NCBI GenBank assembly: GCA_963695975.1
Contig: CAVOIB010000002.1
Span: 806,001-870,000 of the forward strand
DNA from: JBBQVZ01 sp963695975
Lineage (GTDB): Bacteria; Actinomycetota; UBA4738; HRBIN12
Length of the DNA stretch: 64,000 nucleotides
Direction of reading: 5' to 3'
Below, in pieces: positions 39,912-46,730 of this stretch. A program made the translations under genes and the position numbers. Each line of letters begins with the position of its first letter. Within the stretch, counting starts at the first letter, position 1. The notes beneath the pieces were generated by a model, which saw only the letters and a program-made list of their open reading frames with translations, was not told the origin of the DNA and searched no databases.

Positions 39912-40166
39912 ATGGAGGAAGAGGTCTCCGCTCGCATGCAGGAAGGCGTGGCCCGCGTCTACCGGACCGACCGGATCGAGGTCACGTGGGCCCCCCGGCG
40001 CTGCATCCACGCGGGCGAGTGCTTCGGCAACCTGCCGGAGGTCTTCGAACCGCGCGCTCGCCCATGGGTCCGGCTCGAGGGCGCCGATCCCGACGACGTC
40101 GAGGACACGGTGCGGCTCTGCCCGAGCGGCGCCCTGGGGTTCCGCCGCCTCGACGACCCGTCCTGA
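39912..40166 (+). CDS. Divergent 4Fe-4S mono-cluster ferredoxin
   Basis: An 84-residue protein with two cysteine groups: APRRCIHAGECFGNLPEVFE and VRLCPSGALGFRRLD. This is the pattern of the (4Fe-4S) mono-cluster domain family, which has three cysteines and possibly a fourth non-Cys ligand. IEVTWAPRRC and RPWVRLEGADPDD match the family well. It may shuttle electrons to an unknown partner. ATG 39912 is divergent from the Phd/PIN promoter. Confidence 0.8.
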   Translation: MEEEVSARMQEGVARVYRTDRIEVTWAPRRCIHAGECFGNLPEVFEPRARPWVRLEGADPDDVEDTVRLCPSGALGFRRLDDPS

Positions 40167-40176
40167 CCGTCGTCGG

Positions 40177-40912
40177 TCAGCAGGGTCGGTGCAGGTGATA
40201 GCTCGGGAACCTCGCGAGTGCCGCCGCGAGCGTCGTGAAGTGCACCCGGTAGGTCGGCGAGAGATCGTGCCACGACGGGTCGTCGGCGCAGTAGATCGTC
40301 GATGCCGTCGGGTAGCTCGAGGCGTAGTAGCCGCCGGGTGAGGCCGACCCGCCCGACCCGCCGCCACCGTTCACCGGCGGCGTCCCCACGTATCGGCGGT
40401 ACGCGCGTACCCAGTCCGCCGCCTCTTGGTGCTGCGCGGTCGCGAGCGAGAGCTCGCCCGAACACACCAGGGCGTGCAGCCGGTTCTCCAGGACGTCCTT
40501 CGTGCCGGCTCCCCATCGCCCCGCGTACGGTTCCGGCCAGAGGTTGCGGATCGCGTTCGAGCCGCCGAGCTCGAGCGAGATCAGGTGATCGATCTCGTGC
40601 TGATACGGGACCCACGTGACGCCGTAGCGTTCGTAGACGGCCGCCTTCTCGGCGTCGGAGACGTCGCGCACGCTGCTCGCGTAGCCCGGGACGCAGATCC
40701 GCGCGACGCCGACCGCGAACGTCGCGCCGGGCGTGAGCGCGCGGTCGGGGTAGTCGACGGACGGGCACGTTCGGGCGACGGTCGCTCGACCTCGGTGGGT
40801 GCGTCACCGGAGACGCCGAAGACGTGGGCGTGCTCGCGGCGCTCGACGAGGATGTGGGCGCCGGCGTGCATGCCCCGAGCAGCAGGACGGCCGCGACCCA
40901 CGCGAGCCTCAC
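40177..40912 (-). pseudogene. Secreted HNH-like lipoprotein, frameshifted between signal and catalytic parts
   Basis: A GTG at 40912 opens a lipoprotein signal (AWVAAVLLLGACTPAPTSSS) and a Ser/Thr linker. The main domain lies one base out of frame and is open from about 40803: CPSVDYPDRALTPGATFAV, VPGYASSVRDVSDAEKAAVY and QHEIDHLISLELGGSNAIRN then LWPEPY, a DH...N arrangement like HNH nucleases. The last in-frame start for that part alone is GTG 40671. Joining the frames needs removal of one base between about 40740 and 40803. The C-terminus (GSGGSASPGGYYASSYPTAS) is Gly/Ser-rich. It may be an assembly indel rather than true decay. The start overlaps the miniprotein stop by 4 bases. Confidence 0.6.
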
Positions 40913-41034
40913 GCTGGCGTCTCCGCCGGCGCCTCTTCCGGCACGGCGACCGGCTCCTCCACGGGCAGCGGCTCGGGCACGGGAACGTCGACCGGCTCGA
41001 TCTCTCGCACCTTCTTGGGCTCACCGATGTTCAT
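40909..41034 (-). CDS. Proline/glutamate-rich miniprotein, copy 1
   Basis: A 41-residue protein: MNIGEPKKVREIEPVDVPVP followed by ELPVEEP-type repeats. It has no hydrophobic segment. A second copy with almost the same first 29 residues lies at 41626-41733, which is strong evidence that this short frame is real. GGAG precedes ATG 41034 by 8 bases. Its TGA overlaps the GTG of the HNH-like lipoprotein gene (GTGA), so the two are coupled. Function unknown. Confidence 0.65.
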   Translation of the reverse strand: MNIGEPKKVREIEPVDVPVPEPLPVEEPVAVPEEAPAETPA

Positions 41035-41063
41035 ACAGCGCTCCGTCACCACGACCCGTCCGG

Positions 41064-41102
41064 TTGACTCGGAGCTCCCAAACTGGTTAGAATCCTGACC
41101 AG
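41064..41102 (+). promoter_or_regulatory. Promoter and operator of the Phd/RelE pair
   Basis: TTGACT (41064-41069) and TAGAAT (41088-41093) with an 18-base spacer form a near-consensus promoter. The start codon GTG 41102 is 8 bases after the -10, so the mRNA should be leaderless. An inverted repeat CTGGTTAG-AATC-CTGACCAG (41083-41102, one mismatch) covers the -10 and start point. Confidence 0.65.
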
Positions 41103-41356
41103 TGAGTGAAACGATCGCGTTCACCGAAGCCAAGGCGCATCTGTCGGAGCTCGTCGACCGGACCTCGCGTGAGCACGAGCGCTTCATCGTGACCCGCAAC
41201 GGGGTTCCGGCGGCCGTCCTCGTGTCTCCCGACGACCTCGAGGCGCTGGAGGAAACCATCAGCATCCTGGAGGACAAGGCGCTGCTCGAGTCCATCCGCA
41301 CATCCAGGCGTGAGGCATCTGAAGGCAAGCGACTCCCCCTGAAGGACCACATCTAA
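41102..41356 (+). CDS. Phd/YefM-type antitoxin
   Basis: An 84-residue antitoxin: ETIAFTEAKAHLSELVDRTS then RFIVTRNGVPAAVLVSPDDL and EALEETISILED are typical of the YefM/Phd fold. The C-terminal RREASEGKRLPLKDHI is the toxin-binding tail. It starts at GTG 41102 on the palindromic promoter and precedes the RelE gene by 4 bases. Confidence 0.86.
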   Translation: MSETIAFTEAKAHLSELVDRTSREHERFIVTRNGVPAAVLVSPDDLEALEETISILEDKALLESIRTSRREASEGKRLPLKDHI

Positions 41357-41360
41357 CTCG

Positions 41361-41624
41361 GTGTACGAGGTCGAGATCACGCCGGAAGGCCTTCGGCATC
41401 TCGATCGGTTGCCGGCGAAGGTTCGAGCGGCCGTTCTCGAGACGATCTTCGGCTCGATCGCCGAGAACCCGCAGCGAGCGGGCAAGCCCTTGCGAGGCGA
41501 GCTCGAAGGGCTGCACTCGGCCCGGCGAGGCGAGTTCCGGATCATCTACGAGATCGACGAAGACGCTCGGACCGTCCTCGTGCACCGAGCTCAGCATCGG
41601 CGCCGTGTGTATCGGACCCGCTGA
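41361..41624 (+). CDS. RelE/ParE-type toxin
   Basis: An 87-residue toxin: YEVEITPEGLRHLDRLPAKV, GKPLRGELEGLHSARRGEFR and IIYEID, then VLVHRAQHRRRVYRTR, cover the RelE fold with its basic catalytic residues (RGEFR, H-R-R). GTG 41361 follows the antitoxin by 4 bases. The stop abuts the stop of the convergent miniprotein copy 2 with one base between. Confidence 0.86.
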   Translation: MYEVEITPEGLRHLDRLPAKVRAAVLETIFGSIAENPQRAGKPLRGELEGLHSARRGEFRIIYEIDEDARTVLVHRAQHRRRVYRTR

Positions 41625-41625
41625 C

Positions 41626-41733
41626 TCACGTCCGGACCGGCTCCTTGACCGGTTCTTCCACGGGCAGCGTCTCCGGAACCGGCACGTCGACCGGCTCGAT
41701 CTCGCGCACCTTCTTGGGCTCACCGATGTTCAT
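41626..41733 (-). CDS. Proline/glutamate-rich miniprotein, copy 2
   Basis: A 35-residue protein, nearly identical to copy 1 over 29 residues (MNIGEPKKVREIEPVDVPVP, then ETLPVEEPV) and ending in KEPVRT. GGAAGGAGGAG lies 7 bases before ATG 41733, a strong ribosome site. The two copies flank the Phd/RelE pair in the same orientation. Function unknown; similar short frames occur in other actinobacteria as far as I recall. Confidence 0.65.
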   Translation of the reverse strand: MNIGEPKKVREIEPVDVPVPETLPVEEPVKEPVRT

Positions 41734-41959
41734 ACAGCGCTCCTCCTTCCTGGTGTGGGACCGACCACGGGCTGGGAGCGGTCGCCCACGGATGGACGAA
41801 CACGGGCAGTCCGAACGACGACCAGCAGATCGAGTAGTGCGGTCCGCGCGTGTACGCGTCCCAAGTACCGAAGCAGTCGGTCTTCGGCCCCTTCGGCTCG
41901 GTCCGAACGGCGAACCCCATCAGATCCGAGCGTGGGTTCCAGCATGGCACGTACTCCAC
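41734..41959. other. 226-base gap without a convincing gene
   Basis: The minus strand has a 66-codon frame from ATG 41920 to 41720 rich in Trp, Cys and His (FGTWDAYTRGPHYSICW), which looks more protein-like than chance, but it lacks a ribosome site and runs into miniprotein copy 2. No promoter or repeat was found. The missing N-terminal part of the VWA-type protein at 41960 would have been expected here. Confidence 0.3.
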
Positions 41960-42406
41960 ATGGCCGAGGTCGTGCTGCGCTACGTCTCGATCGGCGAGCA
42001 GATCGAGCAGCACGAGACCCGGATCCCGCTGAACGTGAACCTGGTCTCGTCCGACGAGGCGGCCGCGGCCGGCCTGGACACCGAGGTGAGCGAGGAGGTC
42101 GTGATCCTGCGCTCGGCGAAGGCCCAGCGCGACGCGCGAGGTCGCGCGCAGCTCGGCGACTTCGAGGGCGCGAGGTCGGTGCTCCGCGGGGCGGCCGACG
42201 AGCTGCGGTCGCACGCCGCCGGGTCGGCGAACGCCGACGAGCTCCGGCGCCTCGCCGACAACGTCGAGGAGGACCTCCCGTTCCTGGAGGAGGGAGCGTT
42301 CGACGTGTCCAGCGCGAAGCGGCTCCACTACAAGCGGAACCTGACCAGCCAACGCCGAATCCAGATGCAGCGGGAAGAGGAGGAGCGCCGGAAGGACCAG
42401 CCGTGA
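41960..42406 (+). pseudogene. C-terminal remnant of a VWA-domain protein
   Basis: A 148-residue frame: AEVVLRYVSIGEQIEQHETR, EEVVILRSAKAQRDARGRAQ, ARSVLRGAADELRSHAAGSA and KRLHYKRNLTSQRRIQMQRE. This resembles the beta-sandwich and helical tail found behind VWA domains in Ca-activated-channel-like proteins of about 450 residues. The VWA domain itself is absent upstream, so I read it as a truncated copy; it could still be expressed from ATG 41960. Its last 22 codons are repeated at 43420-43485. Confidence 0.5.
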
Positions 42407-42750
42407 CCGCTCATGTCGGTGCCGTGAGCTAGGCTTCGTTCGGACTCCTCCCAACAGACAGTGGAGGCATCATGCCGGCGGAGTTGGCTCAAACACTCGC
42501 GAACGCTGTGTTGCTGATCGGCGTGACGCTCATCGCGGGAACCATCGGCCTGAAGCGCTTCGAGGCGATGGACCGGCGGTTCGAGTCGATGGAGCGTTCG
42601 ATCGATGGCCTGCGCATGGAGTTGAAGCACGACATCGCGCTCGTCGATTCGCATGTTGGGGAGGTTCGTGCCGACCTGGCGCAGACGCGCTCCGACCTGA
42701 CCTACGTGGCGCTGGCCGTCGGGGCGCGACGAGCCGAAGGCACGACCTGA
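42342..42750 (+). repeat. Tandem duplication unit A: VWA tail, linker and small coiled-coil gene
   Basis: Unit A begins TGACCAGCCAACGCCG and contains the end of the VWA remnant, a linker with GAGCTAGG and the gene at 42472. Unit B (43421-43852) has the same order: the tail at nucleotide level (GGGAAGAGGAGGA, CGCCGGAA), a GGGAGCTAGGATG linker and a paralogous gene. A four-helix membrane gene on the other strand lies between them. Confidence 0.6.
42472..42750 (+). CDS. Small membrane-anchored coiled-coil protein, copy 1
   Basis: A 92-residue protein. The N-terminal hydrophobic helix (LANAVLLIGVTLIAGTIGL) is followed by a heptad-type coiled coil (RFESMERSIDGLRMELKHDI, EVRADLAQTRSDLTYVALAV). GGAGG lies 6 bases before ATG 42472. 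The paralogue at 43550 shares the start (xLAQTLANAVLL / VIQTLVNAVLL) and the end (DLTYVALAVGAR). Function unknown; single-helix coiled-coil proteins can be scaffold or phage-like parts. Confidence 0.65.
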   Translation: MPAELAQTLANAVLLIGVTLIAGTIGLKRFEAMDRRFESMERSIDGLRMELKHDIALVDSHVGEVRADLAQTRSDLTYVALAVGARRAEGTT

Positions 42751-42784
42751 GCGACCGTCAGGGCAGCCGCCCGGAGCGGTTGAC

Positions 42785-43312
42785 CTAGAGGTACCGCGCC
42801 GATGCCATCGCCGTGGCCGCCAGCAGGACCAGGACGAAGCTCACCCGTTCGGCCACGACGAGGCGCCTCTGGAGCGCGCCGATCCGTGCGGTCAACTCGG
42901 GCGAGGGTGTTCCGCCGGAGCCGGCGACCTGCGTTCCGAGCGATACGAGCCTGACGATGGTGGGACGCGTGACGCTCGCGGCGACGGCGAGCCCCGAGAT
43001 CGCGAGGAGAGCGCCCACCGTCAACGTTGCTCCGAAGTTCGATCCGATCCAGTCGCCGAAGCTCGGGAACGTGTGCCAGTCGTGCCAGTAGAGGAACGAC
43101 CCGGCGACGACGGTGAACACGGCGTCGATGAAGACGACATCCACGAACCGGCGTCTGCGGAGCTCCGACATGAACGGCGCGCCCGCCGGCCCGAGCGTCG
43201 CGGCGCTCGGTTGCACGAACACCACGACCACGAACAACGAGCCGACCCAGATGATCCCCGTGACGATGTGCACGATCCTGAGGAACACCATGTATGCATC
43301 GGCGGCGAGCAT
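42785..43312 (-). CDS. Four-helix membrane protein (CopD/DUF2269-like)
   Basis: A 175-residue protein with four hydrophobic segments: AYMVFLRIVHIVTGIIWVGS, FIDAVFTVVAGSFLYWH, ATLTVGALLAISGLAVAASV and RVSFVLVLLAATAMASA. The HIVTGIIWVG motif with His in the first helix is that of DUF2269/CopD-like proteins. Function unknown. The ATG at 43312 is preferred because GGAGGAG precedes it. The gene lies between the two tandem units. Confidence 0.65.
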   Translation of the reverse strand: MLAADAYMVFLRIVHIVTGIIWVGSLFVVVVFVQPSAATLGPAGAPFMSELRRRRFVDVVFIDAVFTVVAGSFLYWHDWHTFPSFGDWIGSNFGATLTVGALLAISGLAVAASVTRPTIVRLVSLGTQVAGSGGTPSPELTARIGALQRRLVVAERVSFVLVLLAATAMASARYL

Positions 43313-43419
43313 CGCTCCTCCTCTCGGGCGGGCGACACCCTCCCACACCTCCAGCGGTTCCGTCAGGCCGTGACGCCGGCTCACATGCGGGTGAGCGCGT
43401 CACAGGATCCATGCACGAC

Positions 43420-43485
43420 ATGACCAGCCAACGCCGGATCCAGCCGCGGCGGGAAGAGGAGGAACGCCGGAACGAGCAGCGCTGA
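43420..43485 (+). pseudogene. Duplicated VWA tail fragment
   Basis: A 21-codon fragment (MTSQRRIQPRREEEERRNEQ) nearly repeats the last residues of the VWA remnant at 42343-42406. It stands alone and is followed, after a conserved linker, by the second coiled-coil gene. It marks the left edge of duplication unit B. Confidence 0.55.
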
Positions 43486-43852
43486 GGGCGAGCACCATGT
43501 CACTGCTGGGAGCTAGGATGACGGCCTCCTCCCCGAGGAGGGAGTAAGCGTGTCAACCGAAGTCATCCAGACCCTCGTGAACGCCGTCCTGTTGCTGATC
43601 GTGGCCTTCGTCGGCGGAACCCTTGGCCTCCGACGCTTCGAGTCGATCGAGCGATCCATCACCGAGCTGCGGGCGGAGATGAAGACCGATTCCACCCAAC
43701 TCCGCACGGAGCTGAAGACCGATTTCACCCAACTCCGTACCGAGCTGAAGTCCGACCTCGCGGAACTCCGGGGAGAACAGCAGCAGATGCGAACGGACCT
43801 GACCTACGTCGCGCTCGCGGTCGGGGCGCGAGGAGCCGAAGGCTCGAGCTAA
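43421..43852 (+). repeat. Tandem duplication unit B
   Basis: Second copy of the unit starting at 42342: VWA tail, linker and coiled-coil gene, all on the plus strand and in the same order. Divergence in the gene part is greater than in the tail. The spacing between unit starts is 1079 bases. Confidence 0.6.
43550..43852 (+). CDS. Small membrane-anchored coiled-coil protein, copy 2
   Basis: A 100-residue paralogue of the 42472 gene. Membrane helix VIQTLVNAVLLLIVAFVGGT, then a coiled coil with an internal repeat (TQLRTELKTDF, TQLRTELKSDL) that lengthens it by about 11 residues, and the shared end RTDLTYVALAVGARG. It starts at GTG 43550 after GAGGAGGGAG. Function unknown. Confidence 0.65.
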   Translation: MSTEVIQTLVNAVLLLIVAFVGGTLGLRRFESIERSITELRAEMKTDSTQLRTELKTDFTQLRTELKSDLAELRGEQQQMRTDLTYVALAVGARGAEGSS

Positions 43853-43877
43853 GCGAGCCGGATCCCTCGGTCGCGCA

Positions 43878-43907
43878 TTGGACATCTGATGCGCAGATGT
43901 CTAACAT
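43878..43907 (+). promoter_or_regulatory. Promoter and operator of the VapB/PIN pair
   Basis: TTGGAC (43878-43883) and TAACAT (43902-43907) are spaced by 18 bases; ATG 43916 is 8 bases after the -10, so a leaderless mRNA is likely. A perfect 8-base-arm inverted repeat GACATCTG-ATGCG-CAGATGTC (43881-43901) fills the spacer exactly. Confidence 0.68.
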
Positions 43908-43915
43908 CACGCATC

Positions 43916-44146
43916 ATGCCTCGAACGACGATCGACATCGACGCCGCGGTGCTGCGCGCGCTCAAGAAGCGGCAGCGCCGCGAGGGGAAGAGCCTCGGTC
44001 AGCTCGTCTCCGAGCTGCTGGCCACTTCGCTCCGCGAGGAAAGCGAGCCGCCGCCCGAGCCGTTCGCGTGGGTGGCCAAGCCGATGCGTCCCCTGGTCGA
44101 CATCGAGGACAAGGACGCCGTCTACCGCGTCCTCGACGGCCGATGA
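43916..44146 (+). CDS. VapB-type ribbon-helix-helix antitoxin
   Basis: A 76-residue antitoxin: MPRTTIDIDAAVLRALKKRQ then EGKSLGQLVSELLATSL is an RHH domain, and the C-terminus has WVAKPMRPLVDIEDKDAVYR, the usual toxin-binding tail of this VapB subgroup. ATG 43916 is chosen over an in-frame start 27 bases upstream that lies inside the operator. Its stop overlaps the PIN gene start. Confidence 0.84.
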   Translation: MPRTTIDIDAAVLRALKKRQRREGKSLGQLVSELLATSLREESEPPPEPFAWVAKPMRPLVDIEDKDAVYRVLDGR

Positions 44147-44574
44147 GTTACACGGTCGACGCGAACCTCCTGCTTTACGCCTCCGACTCCTCGAGTCCGT
44201 TCCACGATCGCTCGAGCGCTCTCCTGGGGCAGATGGCCCAGGGCCCCGAGATCGTCTACCTCTTCTGGCCGATCCTCATGGCGTACCTTCGCATCGCGAC
44301 GCATCCAAGCGTGTTCGCCGCTCCGCTCACCCCCGCTGAGGCGACGGGAAACGTCGAACGGCTGCTCGCGTTGCCTCATGTCCAGACTCCCGGCGAGCAT
44401 GAGCGGTTCTGGTCGAGTTACCGACGCGTGGCCGATGCCTCGGTGCGGGGGAACCTGGTTCCCGATGCGTACCTCGTCGCACTCATGCACGAGAACGGTG
44501 TGCGCACCATCTGGACGCACGACCGAGACTTCCGCCGGTTCGACTCCGTTGAGGTGCGCGATCCCTTCGAGTGA
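44143..44574 (+). CDS. PIN-domain toxin (VapC-like)
   Basis: A 143-residue PIN ribonuclease: YTVDANLLLYASDSSSPFH, FWPILMAYLRIATHPSVFA, LVPDAYLVALMHENGV and IWTHDRDFRRFDSVEVRDPF carry the acidic quartet. It matches the group paired with this type of VapB. ATG 44143 overlaps the antitoxin stop (ATGA). Confidence 0.86.
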   Translation: MSYTVDANLLLYASDSSSPFHDRSSALLGQMAQGPEIVYLFWPILMAYLRIATHPSVFAAPLTPAEATGNVERLLALPHVQTPGEHERFWSSYRRVADASVRGNLVPDAYLVALMHENGVRTIWTHDRDFRRFDSVEVRDPFE

Positions 44575-44591
44575 TCCGGGCGTGGAACGGA

Positions 44592-44597
44592 TATACT
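44592..44597 (+). promoter_or_regulatory. -10 element of the Xre/RES pair
   Basis: TATACT lies 7 bases before ATG 44605, again predicting a leaderless mRNA. No convincing -35 or palindrome was found in the 30 bases between the PIN stop (44574) and this start. Confidence 0.5.
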
Positions 44598-44604
44598 TTG
44601 GGTT

Positions 44605-45231
44605 ATGGCGATCGTCCGTATCGATGCTGTTTCGGATCCGTTCACGCTCGAGGACGCCGATCTGGTCTCGTCGGCGATGGACGCCTTGCTCTTCATGGAG
44701 TCCATGGGGCTCCTCTCAGCTGACGTCGACCGCCTCGACCGCGACACCTTGCTCGACATCGCCGAGACGGCCGCCCGCGCCGGGATCGCGCAGACCGATG
44801 CCGCCAGGCTGATGAGCGAGAAGGACCTGGAACCGGCGACCATCCGCGCGTTCCTGGAGCGACTCGGCGATTCACTGCGCGAGTCGCCTATGCCCGAGCT
44901 GGAGTTGGCCTCTCTCCTGGATCTGTTCCCACATGACGAGCTCGGCACGCTCTTGGGTGCCTCCGAGTCGAGCTTGCGTCGATACGCATCGGGCGCTCGT
45001 CGTCCCCCGGACGCCATCGCGGCACGAGCCCACTTCCTATCGATCGTCGTCGGGTACCTCCGCGGTGCCTACAACGACATCGGCGTCCGTCGGTGGTTCC
45101 AACGCCGGCGGACGTTGCTCGACGGTCGGACGCCCGCGCAGCTCCTGCGTGGCAAGTGGACGCCTGACTCCGAGGGGGCGCAACGTGTGCGGGATCTGGC
45201 TCGAGCGCTGACCGCCTCTCCCGCGACGTGA
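44605..45231 (+). CDS. Xre/MbcA/ParS-type antitoxin of a RES module
   Basis: A 208-residue protein. The central part (LGTLLGASESSLRRYASGAR) is an HTH-like segment and the C-terminus (DIGVRRWFQRRRTLLDGRTP then AQLLRGKW) is the Xre/MbcA/ParS toxin-binding domain. The N-terminal 90 residues (LDIAETAARAGIAQTDAARL) are an extra helical domain. ATG 44605. It is coupled to the RES gene by a GTGA overlap. Confidence 0.8.
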   Translation: MAIVRIDAVSDPFTLEDADLVSSAMDALLFMESMGLLSADVDRLDRDTLLDIAETAARAGIAQTDAARLMSEKDLEPATIRAFLERLGDSLRESPMPELELASLLDLFPHDELGTLLGASESSLRRYASGARRPPDAIAARAHFLSIVVGYLRGAYNDIGVRRWFQRRRTLLDGRTPAQLLRGKWTPDSEGAQRVRDLARALTASPAT

Positions 45232-45755
45232 TCGTCTACCGACACGCCGACACCAGGTTGCCGTTCCTGTGGGAGTCATCAGAGCAACCGGCCGCACGCT
45301 GGCACGGCGACGGCGAGGGCCCGTTGCAGTACTTCTCTCAGACGCCGGATGGCGCGTGGGCCGAGTTCCTCCGGCACGAGGAGATCACCGAGCCGTCCGA
45401 CCTGGATGGCGTCCGCAGGGCCGTGTGGGCCGTGGAGGTTCCCCAACAAGAGCTCGCCGAGCCGTCGCTCCCCGCCGACGTGGTGACCGGGGGACCGGGA
45501 ACATACGCGGCGTGCCGAGAGGAGGCCGGCCGTCTCCGCGCCAACGGTGCGACCGGCTTGGCGGCGCCGAGCGCGGCGTTGGTGCCGGGAACCCCGTCGG
45601 GCTGGCAGGTCGACGGCGGCATGCGGCCTGGCCCGATCCTCGGCGAGCGAACGATCGCGCTCTTCGATCGACGGCCCGACCTGACGGGATGGTGCGCATG
45701 CGCGGGCGGTCGCCCACGCGCGGATCTCCTCGGCCGCGTCCACCCTCTGGGATGA
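45228..45755 (+). CDS. RES-domain toxin (NAD+-degrading)
   Basis: A 175-residue RES protein. VYRHADTRLPFLWESS with the early Arg, ARWHGDGEGPLQYFSQTPDG and AWAEFLRHEEITEPSDL follow the family pattern, and TIALFDRRPDLTGWC is near the C-terminus. Known members split or phosphorolyse NAD+ and arrest growth. It starts at GTG 45228, overlapping the antitoxin stop. Confidence 0.84.
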   Translation: MIVYRHADTRLPFLWESSEQPAARWHGDGEGPLQYFSQTPDGAWAEFLRHEEITEPSDLDGVRRAVWAVEVPQQELAEPSLPADVVTGGPGTYAACREEAGRLRANGATGLAAPSAALVPGTPSGWQVDGGMRPGPILGERTIALFDRRPDLTGWCACAGGRPRADLLGRVHPLG

Positions 45756-45785
45756 GGTCGATGACCTGGGGATAGGCTGCGTCCG

Positions 45786-46730
45786 ATGGCTGCGGAGCCG
45801 GCGCTCGAGATCCGTTCGCTCACGAAGCGGTACGGCGCCACCGTCGCCGTCGATGATCTGAGCTTCGTGGTCCCGCACGGCTCCGTCACTGGCTTCCTGG
45901 GGCCGAACGGAGCGGGCAAGACGACGACGATGCGGGTCCTCCTTGGCCTTGCCGCCCCGACGCAGGGTGAGACGTACCTCCTTGGAAGTCCATACGTCGG
46001 GCTCGAGCGGCCGCTCCGGCGCGTCGGGGCTTCCCTGGAGGTCACGGGGTTCCATCCAGGCCGTACCGCCCGGAACCATCTGCGCATCGTCGCGATCCAG
46101 GGCGGGCTCGACACGGCCCGGGTCGATCCTGTGCTCGAGGCGACAGGGATGTCCGGGTCCGCCTCCCGGCGCGTGGGCGGCTTCTCCCTCGGGATGAAGC
46201 AACGGCTGGCGCTCTCGGCGGCTCTGCTGGGGGAGCCGGACGTCTTGGTGCTCGACGAGCCGGCCAACGGGCTGGACCCGGCAGGCGTGGCCTGGTTGCG
46301 CACCTTCCTTCGCGGGTTCGTGTCCACGGGCGGAGCCGTCTTGATCTCGAGTCACATCCTGGCCGAGGTGGCCGAGGTGGCCGACCGGGTGGTCGTGATC
46401 GACCGGGGACGCAAGCTCCGGGAGGGGCCGATCGGTGATCTCACGGCCGACGGTTCCGTGGTGATCGTTCGTTCGCCGGACGCGGCACGATTGCGGGCGG
46501 CGCTGGAGGCCGACGGCGCCACCGTGACCGAGATCGACGGCATCCTCGAGGTGAGCGGTCTCGCGATCGAGCGCGTCGGTGAGTTGGCAGCGCGCGACGG
46601 CCTCACGCTGCACGAGTTGCGGACCCGGGCGATCTCGCTCGAGAGCGCCTTCTTGTCCCTGACCGAGCCGCGACCGGCGGACACCGAGCCGATCTTCCCG
46701 GCGGTTCCCCCGAGGGCGGACGAGCCGTGA
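45786..46730 (+). CDS. ABC-2 type transporter ATP-binding protein
   Basis: A 314-residue ATPase with Walker A FLGPNGAGKTTTMRVLLG, signature FSLGMKQRLALSAALLG, Walker B VLVLDEPANGLDP and switch LISSHILAEV. The C-terminal 90 residues are the extra domain of drug/bacitracin-type exporters. The stop overlaps the permease ATG (46727). A role in drug, lipid or peptide export is likely; no regulator is adjacent. Confidence 0.9.
   Translation: MAAEPALEIRSLTKRYGATVAVDDLSFVVPHGSVTGFLGPNGAGKTTTMRVLLGLAAPTQGETYLLGSPYVGLERPLRRVGASLEVTGFHPGRTARNHLRIVAIQGGLDTARVDPVLEATGMSGSASRRVGGFSLGMKQRLALSAALLGEPDVLVLDEPANGLDPAGVAWLRTFLRGFVSTGGAVLISSHILAEVAEVADRVVVIDRGRKLREGPIGDLTADGSVVIVRSPDAARLRAALEADGATVTEIDGILEVSGLAIERVGELAARDGLTLHELRTRAISLESAFLSLTEPRPADTEPIFPAVPPRADEP

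Noticed and set aside
39959..40740. Continuation of the lipoprotein signal frame beyond the presumed frameshift
   Set aside because: It becomes Arg-rich shadow antisense to the ferredoxin gene; the HNH-like domain is in the neighbouring frame.
41720..41920. 66-codon Trp/Cys/His-rich minus-strand frame
   Set aside because: No ribosome site, overlap with the better supported miniprotein copy 2 and no recognised homologue; kept only as a remark in the gap entry.
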